Assembly: GCF_018866245.1 (NCBI RefSeq)
Contig: NZ_CP076458.1
Span: 1,426,001 to 1,490,000, forward strand
Direction of reading: 5' to 3'
From: Novisyntrophococcus fermenticellae
Lineage (GTDB): Bacteria > Bacillota > Clostridia > Lachnospirales > Lachnospiraceae
Length of the DNA stretch: 64,000 nt
Below, piece by piece: positions 35,491 through 44,163 of the stretch. Within the stretch, counting starts at the first letter, position 1; every line of letters begins with the position of its first letter. Under the pieces are notes generated by a model, which ran no database searches, was not told the DNA's origin, and saw nothing but the letters and a program-made list of their open reading frames with translations. The translations under genes and the position numbers were made by a program.

Positions 35491-36576
35491 ATGGAAAAAA
35501 AGTTAAGAGTAGGTATTCTTGGCGCAACAGGTATGGTTGGACAGAGATTTATCTCACTGCTGGAAGATCATCCCTGGTTTGAAGTTGTTACTTTGGCTGC
35601 CAGCCCGAGAAGTGCCGGTAAAACATATGAAGAGGCTGTAGGCGGAAGATGGAAGATGGATACGCCGATGCCTGAAGCGGTAAAGAATCTGATTGTTCTG
35701 AATGTCAATGATGCTCCGCATGTCAGCGCCGGAGTGGATTTTGTATTTTCGGCAGTCGACATGTCAAAAGAAGAGATCAAAAAAATAGAAGAAGCATATG
35801 CAAAGGCAGAAACACCTGTCGTCTCCAATAACAGTGCGCACAGATGGACGCCTGATGTACCTATGGTGGTTCCGGAGATTAATCCGGAGCACTTTGCAAT
35901 TATTGAAGATCAGAAAAAGCGGCTGGGTACGACCCGCGGTTTTGTGGCTGTAAAGCCGAATTGCTCCATTCAGAGCTACGCCCCTGTTTTGACTGCGTGG
36001 AAAGAGTTCGAGCCTTATGAGGTGGTAGTGACCACCTACCAGGCAATTTCAGGTGCAGGAAAGACCTTTAAAGACTGGCCTGAGATGGAGGAGAATATTA
36101 TTCCTTACATTGGCGGAGAGGAAGAGAAGTCCGAACAGGAACCCCTGCGTCTCTGGGGCAGGATAGAAGATGGAGTCATAGTGAAAGCAGAGGAACCTAA
36201 GATTACCAGTCAGTGCATCCGCGTACCTGTGCTCAATGGACATACGGCGGCAGTATTTGTTAAATTCAGAAAGCAGCCCTCCAAAGAACAATTGATTGAG
36301 AAGATAGTGGACTTTAAAGGACTTCCTCAGGAATTGAAGCTTCCCAGTGCTCCGAAGCAATTTATCCGGTATATGGAAGAAGATAACCGCCCCCAGGTAG
36401 CCCTGGATGTTGATTATGAGAAAGGGATGGGAATTTCAGTAGGACGTCTTCGCCCGGACACAGTCTATGACTGGAAATTCGTAGGACTGTCTCATAATAC
36501 GGTTCGCGGTGCGGCAGGCGGTGCGATACTGTGTGCAGAGACACTGAAGGCCCGGGGATATATTACAGCGAAGTAA
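35491..36576 (+). CDS. asd: Aspartate-semialdehyde dehydrogenase
   Basis: 361 residues. The N-terminal NADP-binding motif is GATGMVGQ; the active-site cysteine is C158 in KPNCSIQ; the SGAGK and GHTAAV motifs follow. The length and motif set match the archaeal/fungal-like Asd branch, which some Clostridia use. It reduces aspartyl phosphate to aspartate semialdehyde for lysine, threonine, methionine and diaminopimelate synthesis. It is monocistronic, with its own promoter and terminator. Confidence 0.94.
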   Translation: MEKKLRVGILGATGMVGQRFISLLEDHPWFEVVTLAASPRSAGKTYEEAVGGRWKMDTPMPEAVKNLIVLNVNDAPHVSAGVDFVFSAVDMSKEEIKKIEEAYAKAETPVVSNNSAHRWTPDVPMVVPEINPEHFAIIEDQKKRLGTTRGFVAVKPNCSIQSYAPVLTAWKEFEPYEVVVTTYQAISGAGKTFKDWPEMEENIIPYIGGEEEKSEQEPLRLWGRIEDGVIVKAEEPKITSQCIRVPVLNGHTAAVFVKFRKQPSKEQLIEKIVDFKGLPQELKLPSAPKQFIRYMEEDNRPQVALDVDYEKGMGISVGRLRPDTVYDWKFVGLSHNTVRGAAGGAILCAETLKARGYITAK

Positions 36577-36597
36577 AAAAACAGAAATATAAAGATC

Positions 36598-36638
36598 AGG
36601 ACAGATGCTTTCAAAAGAAAAATCTGTCCTTTTTTTTG
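36598..36638 (+). terminator. asd terminator
   Basis: AGGACAGAT (36598-36606) pairs with ATCTGTCCT (36622-36630), followed by eight T residues. Confidence 0.9.
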
Positions 36639-36639
36639 G

Positions 36640-36668
36640 TTGAAGCATTTATCATAAAATGCTATACT
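36640..36668 (+). promoter_or_regulatory. Promoter of the formate/nitrite channel gene
   Basis: TTGAAG at 36640-36645, a 17-base spacer and TATACT at 36663-36668. It lies only a few bases after the asd terminator. Confidence 0.75.
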
Positions 36669-36709
36669 ATAATTTATTGAAAGGAATCTATTGGAAAAGG
36701 GGAAGCATT

Positions 36710-37465
36710 ATGCCGTATAAGGATGTGGAGGTATTTTCAAATGCTGCAAAGGGGAAAGTGAATATGCTGCGTGAACAGCCCGGAAAATTCTTTCTCCGTA
36801 CAATTATGGCAGGTTTTTTTATTGCCGTAGCCATGATTTACAACAATGTGGTCGGAAATGTATTTAAGGACTCGGATCCGGCCTGGGGTAAGATGCTGGG
36901 AGCGATTGTATTTTCAATTGCGGTGCTGCTGATTGTGTTCATCGGAAGTGAATTGTTCACAGGAAACAATCTGGTTATGGCCTTTGGAGCCTATGACAAG
37001 GCAGTAACCTGGAAGCAGGTAGGGAAAGTGTGGCTGGTCAGCTATATTGGAAACTTCGTGGGGTGTGCTTTTTTTTCGCTGCTCTTTGTGGCTTCCGGGG
37101 CCTCAGGAACAGCAGATTATTTCGCCGGATATGTGGAGAACAAGCTGGCACTTCCGCTGGATCAGATGTTTTTTAAGGCGATTCTGTGTAACTTCTTTGT
37201 CTGTCTTGCGGTTGCATGCGGGATTAAGTGCAAGGAGGAGACCAGTAAGTTTCTGATGATCGTAATCTGTATTTCGGGATTTGTGATCTCAGGATTTGAA
37301 CACTGTGTAGCGAACATGGCAACATTTACGACAGCGTATTTTTTGGTACCGGGGTTGTCAATCGGAGCAATACTGAAAAGCATGCTCGTCGTAACAATCG
37401 GAAATATCATCGGTGGTTCAGTTTTACTGGCACTGCCGCTGAGGAAAATGAGTGCAGATAAGTAA
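36710..37465 (+). CDS. Formate/nitrite transporter family channel
   Basis: 251 residues, about six membrane helices, from ATG 36710 behind AAAGGGGA. FNT-family features include GSELFTGNN and the late conserved-histidine region GFEHCVANM. Members carry formate, nitrite or hydrosulfide as a pentamer. In a fermenting anaerobe, formate is the likeliest cargo, but no formate lyase adjoins. The stop overlaps the topB start by one base. Confidence 0.9.
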   Translation: MPYKDVEVFSNAAKGKVNMLREQPGKFFLRTIMAGFFIAVAMIYNNVVGNVFKDSDPAWGKMLGAIVFSIAVLLIVFIGSELFTGNNLVMAFGAYDKAVTWKQVGKVWLVSYIGNFVGCAFFSLLFVASGASGTADYFAGYVENKLALPLDQMFFKAILCNFFVCLAVACGIKCKEETSKFLMIVICISGFVISGFEHCVANMATFTTAYFLVPGLSIGAILKSMLVVTIGNIIGGSVLLALPLRKMSADK

Positions 37466-39507
37466 TGGCAAAATCTTTATACATAGCTGAAAAGCCCAGT
37501 GTCGCACAGGAATTCGCGAAGGCTTTAAAAGAAAATATGGGCAGAAGAGACGGTTACGTTGAATCTGAGAACTTTGTAGTGACCTGGTGCGTTGGACACC
37601 TGGTGACTATGAGCTACCCTGAAAAATACGATATTAAGTATAAGAGGTGGAGTTTGGAGACCCTGCCTTTTTTACCGGAAAAATTTAAATATGAAGTTAT
37701 TCCGTCAGTTCAGAAGCAGTTTCAGATTGTAAGTGCACTTTTGAACCGTGAAGATATAGACACGATTTATGTGTGTACGGACTCCGGACGAGAAGGTGAA
37801 TATATCTACCGTTTGGTAGAGATGATGGCAGAGGTCAAAGATAAAAAAAGAAAACGTGTCTGGATTGATTCCCAGACAGAGGAAGAAATTTTAAGGGGAA
37901 TCAAAGAGGCCAAAGATTTAAGCGAATATGATAATCTGTCAGAATCTGCCTTTTTACGTGCGAAGGAAGATTATTTAATGGGAATCAATTTTTCCCGTGT
38001 TCTTTCTCTGAAGTATGGGAATGCAGTTTCAAACTATCTGGGAACAAAGTACCAGGCTATTTCCGTAGGCAGGGTTATGACCTGTGTGCTGGGAATGGTT
38101 GTACAAAGGGAGAGAGAAATTCGTGAATTCGTGAAAACTCCCTTTTACAGAGTGCTGGCGAATATGGAACTGGGCGGACATCCCTTTGATGGAGAATGGA
38201 GAGCGGTAAAGGGGAGCAGATATTTTCAATCCCATCTGCTTTATAAAGAAAACGGTTTTCAGAAAAAAAAGGATGCGGAGCATCTGGTTCAGGAATTGAT
38301 GGAAAAGCAGCCGCTTCAGGGAGTTTTGGAAAAGATTGAGAAAAAGAAGGAAAATAAAAATCCACCCCTTCTTTATAACCTCGCAGAGCTTCAGAATGAT
38401 TGTGCCAGATTATTTAAGATCAGCCCTGATCAGACACTTCAGGTGGTTCAGGAGTTATATGAAAAGAAACTGGTGACCTATCCGCGTACGGATGCCCGTG
38501 TGCTTTCTACCGCAGTAGCGAAGGAAATCTCCAAGAATTTAAACGGCCTGCTTCAGTACCCGGCTGCCAGACCGGCTCTTCAGGATATCCAGGTCAGTGA
38601 AAGTTATAAAGGAATCGCGAAGACCCGTTATACAAATGATAAGCAGATTACGGATCACTATGCAATTATCCCCACGGGACAGGGATTGCAGAATCTCAAT
38701 AAGCTTTCTGAGCTCTCAGGAAAAGTCTATGAGATAATCGTGAGAAGATTTTTAAGTATCTTCTATCCGCCGGCTGTCTACCAGAAACTTGCATTAACGG
38801 TTAATAAAGATGGGGAACGTTTTTTTGCAAGCTATAAGGTTTTGATTGACGAGGGATATCTTAAAGTCATGGAATATTCCTTTAGCGGAAAAAAGGAGCC
38901 CCAGGAGAAAGAGCAAAACCAGGGGAAAGAGGAGGAAACCTCATGCGATACGGAATTTTTGGAGATGTTGTCTGGATTGAAGAAGGGCTCTGTTCTTCCC
39001 ATCACCGAATTTGTAATCAAGGAGGGAGAGACCTCTCCACCGAAGCGTTATACATCAGGTTCTATAATCCTTGCCATGGAAAATGCGGGACAATTGATTG
39101 AAGATGAAGAGTTAAGGGCTCAGATAAAGGGAAGTGGGATCGGCACCAGTGCTACACGGGCAGAAATATTGAAAAAACTGTTCTCCATCAAATATCTGAC
39201 GTTGAATAAAAAGACCCAGGTTATTACACCGGCACTTCTGGGCGAGATGGTATTTGATGTGGTGCATGCATCCATTCGCTCTTTACTGAACCCCGAGTTG
39301 ACCGCCAGTTGGGAAAAAGGACTGACCTACGTCGCAGAAGGGAGTATTTCATCCGAAGAATATATGAACAAACTGGAGACATTTGTAGCCCGTCATACGG
39401 GAAGTGTAATCGGACTCAGGAATCAGACAGTGCTAAAATCCTGTTTTGATGCGGTTGCGGTTAATTACCGGAAGTCATCTGCAAAAAAGAAGAAGAGTGA
39501 ATCATAA
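37465..39507 (+). CDS. topB: Type IA DNA topoisomerase III
   Basis: 680 residues. It has an N-terminal TOPRIM domain (SLYIAEKPSVAQ; CTDSGREGEYIYR) and the catalytic tyrosine Y339 in LVTYPRTDARVL. The C-terminal part lacks the zinc ribbons of TopA. It passes one DNA strand through another and can decatenate or act in recombination. Clostridia often carry extra TopB copies on mobile elements, but here it sits among housekeeping genes. The 1-base overlap with the FNT gene and weak ribosome site suggest coupled translation. Confidence 0.93.
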   Translation: MAKSLYIAEKPSVAQEFAKALKENMGRRDGYVESENFVVTWCVGHLVTMSYPEKYDIKYKRWSLETLPFLPEKFKYEVIPSVQKQFQIVSALLNREDIDTIYVCTDSGREGEYIYRLVEMMAEVKDKKRKRVWIDSQTEEEILRGIKEAKDLSEYDNLSESAFLRAKEDYLMGINFSRVLSLKYGNAVSNYLGTKYQAISVGRVMTCVLGMVVQREREIREFVKTPFYRVLANMELGGHPFDGEWRAVKGSRYFQSHLLYKENGFQKKKDAEHLVQELMEKQPLQGVLEKIEKKKENKNPPLLYNLAELQNDCARLFKISPDQTLQVVQELYEKKLVTYPRTDARVLSTAVAKEISKNLNGLLQYPAARPALQDIQVSESYKGIAKTRYTNDKQITDHYAIIPTGQGLQNLNKLSELSGKVYEIIVRRFLSIFYPPAVYQKLALTVNKDGERFFASYKVLIDEGYLKVMEYSFSGKKEPQEKEQNQGKEEETSCDTEFLEMLSGLKKGSVLPITEFVIKEGETSPPKRYTSGSIILAMENAGQLIEDEELRAQIKGSGIGTSATRAEILKKLFSIKYLTLNKKTQVITPALLGEMVFDVVHASIRSLLNPELTASWEKGLTYVAEGSISSEEYMNKLETFVARHTGSVIGLRNQTVLKSCFDAVAVNYRKSSAKKKKSES

Positions 39508-39524
39508 TCATTAAGGAGGTATAC

Positions 39525-40190
39525 ATGAAAGATATTACGATAGCAGAATTATACACATTGGAAGAGACGATAGCCAGGGACATCTTCACAGGGTTTACCT
39601 ACCCCTGGGAGGTTCTGCCGGAAATTCACAATTTTATATTAAAACTTGGGTCTGCTCTCTCACCGGAAGAATATGAGAAGCGGGGGGAAGATATCTGGAT
39701 TGCCAGAGATGCTGTAATTGCACCAACAGTTTCTATTCAGGGGCCATGTATCATCGGAAAAGGTGCCGAGATACGTCAGTGTGCATTTATCCGTGGAAAC
39801 GCAATGATTGGTGAAGGGGCAGTGGTTGGAAACTCTACAGAATTAAAGAATGTGATCCTGTTCAACAGAGTACAGGTTCCACACTACAACTATGTGGGAG
39901 ATTCCATACTGGGCTTTAAAGCACATATGGGGGCCGGAAGCATCACTTCCAATGTTAAGTCAGATAAAAAACTTGTGGTTGTAAAATCAGGTGAAGAAAG
40001 AATTGAGACGGGACTGAAAAAGTTTGGAGCCATGCTGGGTGATGAAGTGGAAGTAGGATGCGGAAGTGTCCTGAATCCGGGCACTGTGATTGGAAAGCAA
40101 AGCAATATCTATCCATTATCAAGTGTACGCGGTGTGGTGCCTGCGAATCATATTTTCAAGGACGCTGCGCATGTGATCGAAAAGCAATAG
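39525..40190 (+). CDS. Left-handed beta-helix (GlmU-like) acyltransferase-fold protein
   Basis: 221 residues. After about 60 residues, hexapeptide repeats run from DAVIAPTVSIQGPCIIGKG to VIGKQSNIYP. NYVGDSILG and MGAGSITSN resemble the acetyltransferase half of GlmU, including the histidine before NYVGDS (VPHYNYVGD). There is no N-terminal nucleotidyltransferase domain. It is often annotated as UDP-N-acetylglucosamine pyrophosphorylase, but an acetyltransferase or related role on a nucleotide sugar is more consistent with the fold. AAGGAGG precedes ATG 39525, 17 bp after topB. Confidence 0.75.
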   Translation: MKDITIAELYTLEETIARDIFTGFTYPWEVLPEIHNFILKLGSALSPEEYEKRGEDIWIARDAVIAPTVSIQGPCIIGKGAEIRQCAFIRGNAMIGEGAVVGNSTELKNVILFNRVQVPHYNYVGDSILGFKAHMGAGSITSNVKSDKKLVVVKSGEERIETGLKKFGAMLGDEVEVGCGSVLNPGTVIGKQSNIYPLSSVRGVVPANHIFKDAAHVIEKQ

Positions 40191-40200
40191 AAACAAGTGA

Positions 40201-40240
40201 AAGAAAGCCTGTAAACTGCCATGTTTACAGGCTTTCTTTA
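40201..40240. terminator. Terminator after the beta-helix gene
   Basis: A perfect 17-bp stem, 40201-40217 with 40224-40240, around TGCCAT. A/T-rich ends let it act in both directions. Confidence 0.9.
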
Positions 40241-40253
40241 TATGAAAAGTGTG

Positions 40254-40276
40254 AAAAAACCGCCGGCGGCAGTTTC
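40254..40276 (-). terminator. Terminator of the tRNA operon
   Basis: On the minus strand AAACTGCCG and CGGCGGTTT pair with one wobble, and the T-run GTTTTTC follows. It lies 7 bases after the tRNA-Ala gene. Confidence 0.75.
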
Positions 40277-40282
40277 CTTGTA

Positions 40283-40355
40283 TGGAGCATACGGGATTCG
40301 AACCCGTGACCTCCACAATGCGAATGTGGCGCGCTCCCAACTGCGCTAATACCCC
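40283..40355 (-). tRNA. tRNA-Ala (anticodon CGC)
   Basis: 73 bases forming a full cloverleaf. The acceptor stem GGGGTAT/ATGCTCC includes the G3-U70 wobble that identifies alanine tRNA. The anticodon stem CCACA/TGTGG holds the loop TTCGCAT, anticodon CGC, which reads GCG. The T arm is ACGGG-TTCGAAT-CCCGT. CCA is not encoded. It is second in a two-tRNA transcript after tRNA-Val. Confidence 0.95.
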
Positions 40356-40359
40356 GAAA

Positions 40360-40433
40360 TGGAAGCAAGGGGGCTCGAACCCCTGACCTTTCGCGTGTGA
40401 GGCGAACGCTCATCCCGGCTGAGCTATGCTTCC
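40360..40433 (-). tRNA. tRNA-Val (anticodon CAC)
   Basis: 74 bases. The acceptor stem is GGAAGCA/TGCTTCC. The anticodon stem TTCGC/GCGAA holds loop CTCACAC, anticodon CAC, reading GTG. The T arm is AGGGG-TTCGAGC-CCCCT. CCA is not encoded. It precedes tRNA-Ala by four bases on the same transcript. Confidence 0.95.
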
Positions 40434-40442
40434 ATAGATACA

Positions 40443-40470
40443 ATTATAGCACTTTGAAAGCAAAAATCAA
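40443..40470 (-). promoter_or_regulatory. Promoter of the tRNA-Val/tRNA-Ala operon
   Basis: On the minus strand TTGATT (40470-40465), a 16-base spacer and TATAAT (40448-40443). The start would fall within a few bases of the tRNA-Val 5' end. Confidence 0.75.
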
Positions 40471-40559
40471 TCTAAAATAATTGATTTGATGTATAATTTG
40501 TAACCAAATTGTAACCGTTCAGCCAGCAGCTCGATTCCGCCATGCTTCAACTCGTTATA

Positions 40560-41822
40560 TCATATGGATAGTAGCGGAAAAGTTACAGTGAATGTGGTCC
40601 CATCCTCTGCGGTGCTTGTCGCTTTGATGCTTCCTTTATGATTATAAACAATTGTCTGGGCAATTGACAGTCCGAGTCCATAGCCGCCTGTGTCCCGGGA
40701 TCTCGATTTACTTGCCCGGTAAAAGCGTTCAAATATATGCTCCAGATCCTCCTTTGCTATAAGTGGACCGGTATTTTTGACACGCAGTACCGTATGCTCA
40801 TGTTTCTGTCCCAGTGTAACATGTATGGTTCCATTTTTTGCATATTTGCAGGCATTGTCCAGGAGAATCATCAAAAGCTGTTTTAACTGTTTCTCGTTTC
40901 CTGACACAAAGATATCATCTTGGATATCTTCTGTCATGGCGGTTTTTTGCTCATAAGTAACTGATTCAAAGGGAAGAATACATTCCCACACAATCTGAGA
41001 GAAATTAAGAGATATATGAGGAGCAGGCGGAGCAGAATCCGCATCCTCCCTGGCCAGGAACAGGAGATCCTGCAGCAGCTCTTTCATCCGGATGGCCTCT
41101 TCTTCCGTGTTGTCAATCCACTTCTTTTCCGCTGCAATCGTATGATCTGTATGAGACTTCAATATATCAAGATTGGCGAGGATTACGGTCAGAGGAGTTT
41201 TCAGTTCATGGGAGGCATCAGCCACGAACTGATGCTGTTGAACCCATGCTTTCTGAACCGGGCTGAGTGCTCTTTTGGACAGATATACACTGATAAAAAA
41301 TGAAGTCAGAAGTACAAGGAAAAAAATCAGCACGGATATTATTATCAGGCTGCGCATACTGTTCTTTTCGTTCGTAATATCTGCAAATGCAATTTTTATG
41401 CCGGCGTCAGTTTTGTCTATTTTAAAACGAAGATCCATATTCTGAATTGTACCAGAAGATTTTCCTAATGATAAGGCGGCATCTGCCGCTTTCTGCGCAG
41501 TGTCGATGTCAACCTGGATACCACTGTCATTGACGCCGGAAACTGTATTAGAATCCTTTTCGAGCATGACAGTAAATACAAAGATTCTTCCGACTCCGCC
41601 AGCGTCTGATCTTGGCGGCGGATTATTATCTCTGTCGCGGAAATCAATGGCTGGTTTTAAATCCTCTAAATTTCTTGACAAGGTCTGATCGATGGCCACT
41701 ATGCTGTCAGCATAAAATCTTCTATAGCTGGATATACACATGACGACCAGAGCTGTCAGGATGACAGCGGTTACAAAAACCATATTTGTAATGACAAACT
41801 TTTTTCGCAGCTTTTTAAGCAT
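40560..41822 (-). CDS. Sensor histidine kinase
   Basis: 420 residues. Membrane helices at about 11-32 and 150-174 bracket an extracytoplasmic sensor region of roughly 115 residues. The HisKA H-box is FVADASHELKTPLTV; N-box LLDNACKYAK; G-box GGYGLGLSIA. It probably autophosphorylates and passes phosphate to the response regulator encoded just upstream, whose stop it overlaps by eight bases. The divergent VTC/DUF4956 operon is the likely target. The signal is unknown; the sensor domain resembles no family I can name. Confidence 0.92.
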   Translation of the reverse strand: MLKKLRKKFVITNMVFVTAVILTALVVMCISSYRRFYADSIVAIDQTLSRNLEDLKPAIDFRDRDNNPPPRSDAGGVGRIFVFTVMLEKDSNTVSGVNDSGIQVDIDTAQKAADAALSLGKSSGTIQNMDLRFKIDKTDAGIKIAFADITNEKNSMRSLIIISVLIFFLVLLTSFFISVYLSKRALSPVQKAWVQQHQFVADASHELKTPLTVILANLDILKSHTDHTIAAEKKWIDNTEEEAIRMKELLQDLLFLAREDADSAPPAPHISLNFSQIVWECILPFESVTYEQKTAMTEDIQDDIFVSGNEKQLKQLLMILLDNACKYAKNGTIHVTLGQKHEHTVLRVKNTGPLIAKEDLEHIFERFYRASKSRSRDTGGYGLGLSIAQTIVYNHKGSIKATSTAEDGTTFTVTFPLLSI

Positions 41823-42495
41823 TCTTTTTTTCCTCCAGGCGATAGCCTACTTTCCGGACCGCTGTGATACCTGCCTCAGAACCCAGATAAAAAAACTTTT
41901 TGCGGAGAAAGGAGATATAAGCCTCTACATTATTGTCTTCCGCATCGGAGTCATTTCCCCATACATTTTCAATGAGAGATTCTTTTGAAATAATAATATT
42001 GGAATTTATTATCAGTATTTTTAAAATTTCAAATTCTTTAAAGCTTAGATGAATGTTTCTGCCTTTACACCAGAGATCATTGGTGGACAGAATAAGCCGC
42101 AGATCCCCAAACTGCAATTCCTCAAAGATTACTTCACCGGTCCGCCTGGAAAGTGCGCGGATTCTCGCCAGCAGTTCCCCTGGCTCAAAGGGCTTGGTCA
42201 TATAATCATCTGCACCGTGGTCCAGTCCGGCTATTTTATCACTCACGTCGTCTTTGGCGGTAAGGAGGAGGACGGGAGTCTGAAGTCCCTGCCTTCGTAT
42301 TTCATGGACAACAGAAAAACCATCCATTCCGGGCAGCATTACATCCAGTATGATTACATCATAATTTCCATTTACAGCATAATCCAGACCGTCCGTTCCG
42401 GTGTAAACCACGTCGCATAAATATTTGGACTCCATCATAATTTCACGCAGTGCCTCCGCCAGACGGATTTCGTCTTCTACAATCAGTACATTCAT
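41815..42495 (-). CDS. OmpR-family response regulator
   Basis: 226 residues from ATG 42495 (MNVLIVEDE), 6 bases after AGGAGG. The receiver domain has the acidic pair in VEDE, the phospho-acceptor in VIILDVMLPGMDG, and KP in DDYMTKPF. The C-terminal winged helix (about 125-222) has the EFEILKILI and VEAYISFLRKK stretches of PhoB/OmpR proteins. It pairs with the overlapping kinase gene. Such regulators bind direct repeats spaced by one helical turn, and two such pairs lie in the adjacent divergent region. Confidence 0.93.
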   Translation of the reverse strand: MNVLIVEDEIRLAEALREIMMESKYLCDVVYTGTDGLDYAVNGNYDVIILDVMLPGMDGFSVVHEIRRQGLQTPVLLLTAKDDVSDKIAGLDHGADDYMTKPFEPGELLARIRALSRRTGEVIFEELQFGDLRLILSTNDLWCKGRNIHLSFKEFEILKILIINSNIIISKESLIENVWGNDSDAEDNNVEAYISFLRKKFFYLGSEAGITAVRKVGYRLEEKKNA

Positions 42496-42609
42496 CTCCA
42501 TCCTCCTCTCTGGTGTTCTCCTAATTATATAATTCTTTCCTTTATGTTTCAACAAGAAGAAATTCCTTAAAATGTTTTTTATCTATCATTATCTGGAGTA
42601 TACACATAG

Positions 42610-42652
42610 AAGCTGAAATAAAGCTGAAAACCAATTTTAAGGTAAATTTAAG
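42610..42652. promoter_or_regulatory. Two pairs of 11-bp-spaced direct repeats, candidate response-regulator operator
   Basis: AAGCTGA at 42610 and 42621, and TTTAAG at 42636 and 42647, each pair exactly 11 bases apart. They lie between the divergent two-component genes and the VTC operon, where an OmpR/PhoB-type dimer would bind. Confidence 0.55.
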
Positions 42653-42699
42653 CTAAGGGGAATAAGATATGTGCATGATAAGGAAACGGAGGAAACGAT

Positions 42700-43476
42700 A
42701 TGAAAACAGCAGCTATCCCAATACAAGAAGTTTTTAAGAGAACTGAAAAGAAATATCTGCTCACAAAAAGACAGATGGAAACGATTCAGGCAGCGCTGGC
42801 AGAGAGGATGGAGGCGGACGTATATGGGAAATATTCGATTTATAATATATACTTTGATACGCTTGATTTCAGGTTAATTCGAACATCTATAGAAAAACCT
42901 GTATATAAAGAAAAAATCAGGCCTCGCAGCTATTGCATCCCAAGTGAAGAGGACAAAGTATTTCTGGAATTAAAGAAGAAATCGCAAGGTGTGGTGGGTA
43001 AGAGACGTGTTACGCTGACGCTTGAAGAGGCCGAGAAGTATCTGCTCTTTGGAGTTTACCCGAAGTGTGCCGACTGTCAGATACTACATGAGATTGATTT
43101 CGCAATCGATAGGTATCAGGTTGTTCCAGCGGCATATATAGCTTATGACCGTGTGGCATTATCTGGTCTTGAAGACACAAATCTCCGCATAACGTTTGAC
43201 GAACATATTACCTGTCGGCAGACAGATCTGCAGCTTGGGAAAGAAAGATATGGAATTTCGCTTCTAGAAGACGACCAACTTCTCATGGAGATAAAAATTC
43301 CGGGGGCAATGCCGGTCTGGCTTGCGAAGCTTTTATCAGAACTGAAGATTTTCCCGGTATCTTATTCTAAATATGGCACTTATTATAAACGGTATCTCTT
43401 ACCGGAGCGGTATCTGCTCTATCAGAAATCACTGCAGAGATTCGCACATGCAAAAGGGGGTGTTGGCATTGCTTAA
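42700..43476 (+). CDS. VTC-domain (polyphosphate polymerase-like) protein
   Basis: 258 residues matching the VTC domain: basic residues early (KRTEKKYLL, RPRSYC), LELKKKSQGVVGKRR in the middle, and late YSKYGTYYKRY. The domain makes inorganic polyphosphate from ATP inside a basic tunnel in the yeast VTC complex; bacterial versions are mostly uncharacterised. There is no membrane segment. GGAGG precedes ATG 42700. In many Clostridia and Actinobacteria such genes adjoin DUF4956 and CotH/beta-helix protein genes, as here. Confidence 0.85.
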   Translation: MKTAAIPIQEVFKRTEKKYLLTKRQMETIQAALAERMEADVYGKYSIYNIYFDTLDFRLIRTSIEKPVYKEKIRPRSYCIPSEEDKVFLELKKKSQGVVGKRRVTLTLEEAEKYLLFGVYPKCADCQILHEIDFAIDRYQVVPAAYIAYDRVALSGLEDTNLRITFDEHITCRQTDLQLGKERYGISLLEDDQLLMEIKIPGAMPVWLAKLLSELKIFPVSYSKYGTYYKRYLLPERYLLYQKSLQRFAHAKGGVGIA

Positions 43477-44146
43477 TAGTATTTTATTATCCGCAGATAC
43501 ATCTGCAGTCAGTGTGGAGCAATTTCTGATATGCACCGCTGCATCTTTAATACTTGGAGTTATGATCGCACTTGTACACTGCTATAAAAACAGAGCCTCA
43601 AAGAACTTTCTGCTTACACTGGCTATTCTGCCGGTAATTGTACAGGTAGTTATTATGATCGTAAACGGAAATCTCGGAACGGGTGTTGCTGTCATGGGTG
43701 CATTCTCGCTGGTACGTTTCCGATCCCTGCCGGGAAATTCAAGGGAAATAGGAAGTATATTTCTGGCAATGGCCATTGGGCTGGCAACCGGCGTTGGTTA
43801 TGTGGGAATTGCAGCCGTATTGTTTGTGATTGTAGCACTTATTCAAATCCTGCTTATGGTTCTTCCGATGATAGGAGAAAATCAGTATGAAAAGGATTTG
43901 AAGATTACGATTCCTGAAAATTTGGACTATCAGAATATCTTTGACGATGTATTTGAAACTTACACAATATCGGCAGAGCTCAATAAAGTACGCACCGTCA
44001 ATATGGGAAGCCTGTATGAACTGCAATACAGAGTTGTACTGAAAGACCAGAGTAAAGAAAAGGCATTTTTAGACGACCTCAGGTGCCGAAACGGAAATTT
44101 AAACATATTCTGCGGAAGACCGGCGGTAAACCGTGAGGAATTATAG
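43448..44146 (+). CDS. DUF4956 membrane protein
   Basis: About 232 residues. Three or four membrane helices lie in the first 130 residues (AASLILGVMIALVHC, LAILPVIVQVVIMIV, FLAMAIGLATGVGYVGIAAVLF). A conserved MGAFSLVRFRSLPGNSREIGSIF motif in two parts lies between them, and a soluble C-terminal region follows. The start may be ATG 43448 or TTG 43469; AAGGGGG at 43454-43460 better suits the latter. The gene overlaps the VTC gene. DUF4956 proteins are thought to work with VTC-domain proteins, perhaps as the membrane part of a polyphosphate or charged-polymer system; that role is inference. Confidence 0.85.
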   Translation: MQKGVLALLNSILLSADTSAVSVEQFLICTAASLILGVMIALVHCYKNRASKNFLLTLAILPVIVQVVIMIVNGNLGTGVAVMGAFSLVRFRSLPGNSREIGSIFLAMAIGLATGVGYVGIAAVLFVIVALIQILLMVLPMIGENQYEKDLKITIPENLDYQNIFDDVFETYTISAELNKVRTVNMGSLYELQYRVVLKDQSKEKAFLDDLRCRNGNLNIFCGRPAVNREEL

Positions 44147-44163
44147 AGAAAGGATATAACATT

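Noticed and set aside
40225..40443. Minus-strand open frame across the two tRNAs
   Set aside because: Overlaps two clear tRNA genes and their terminator.
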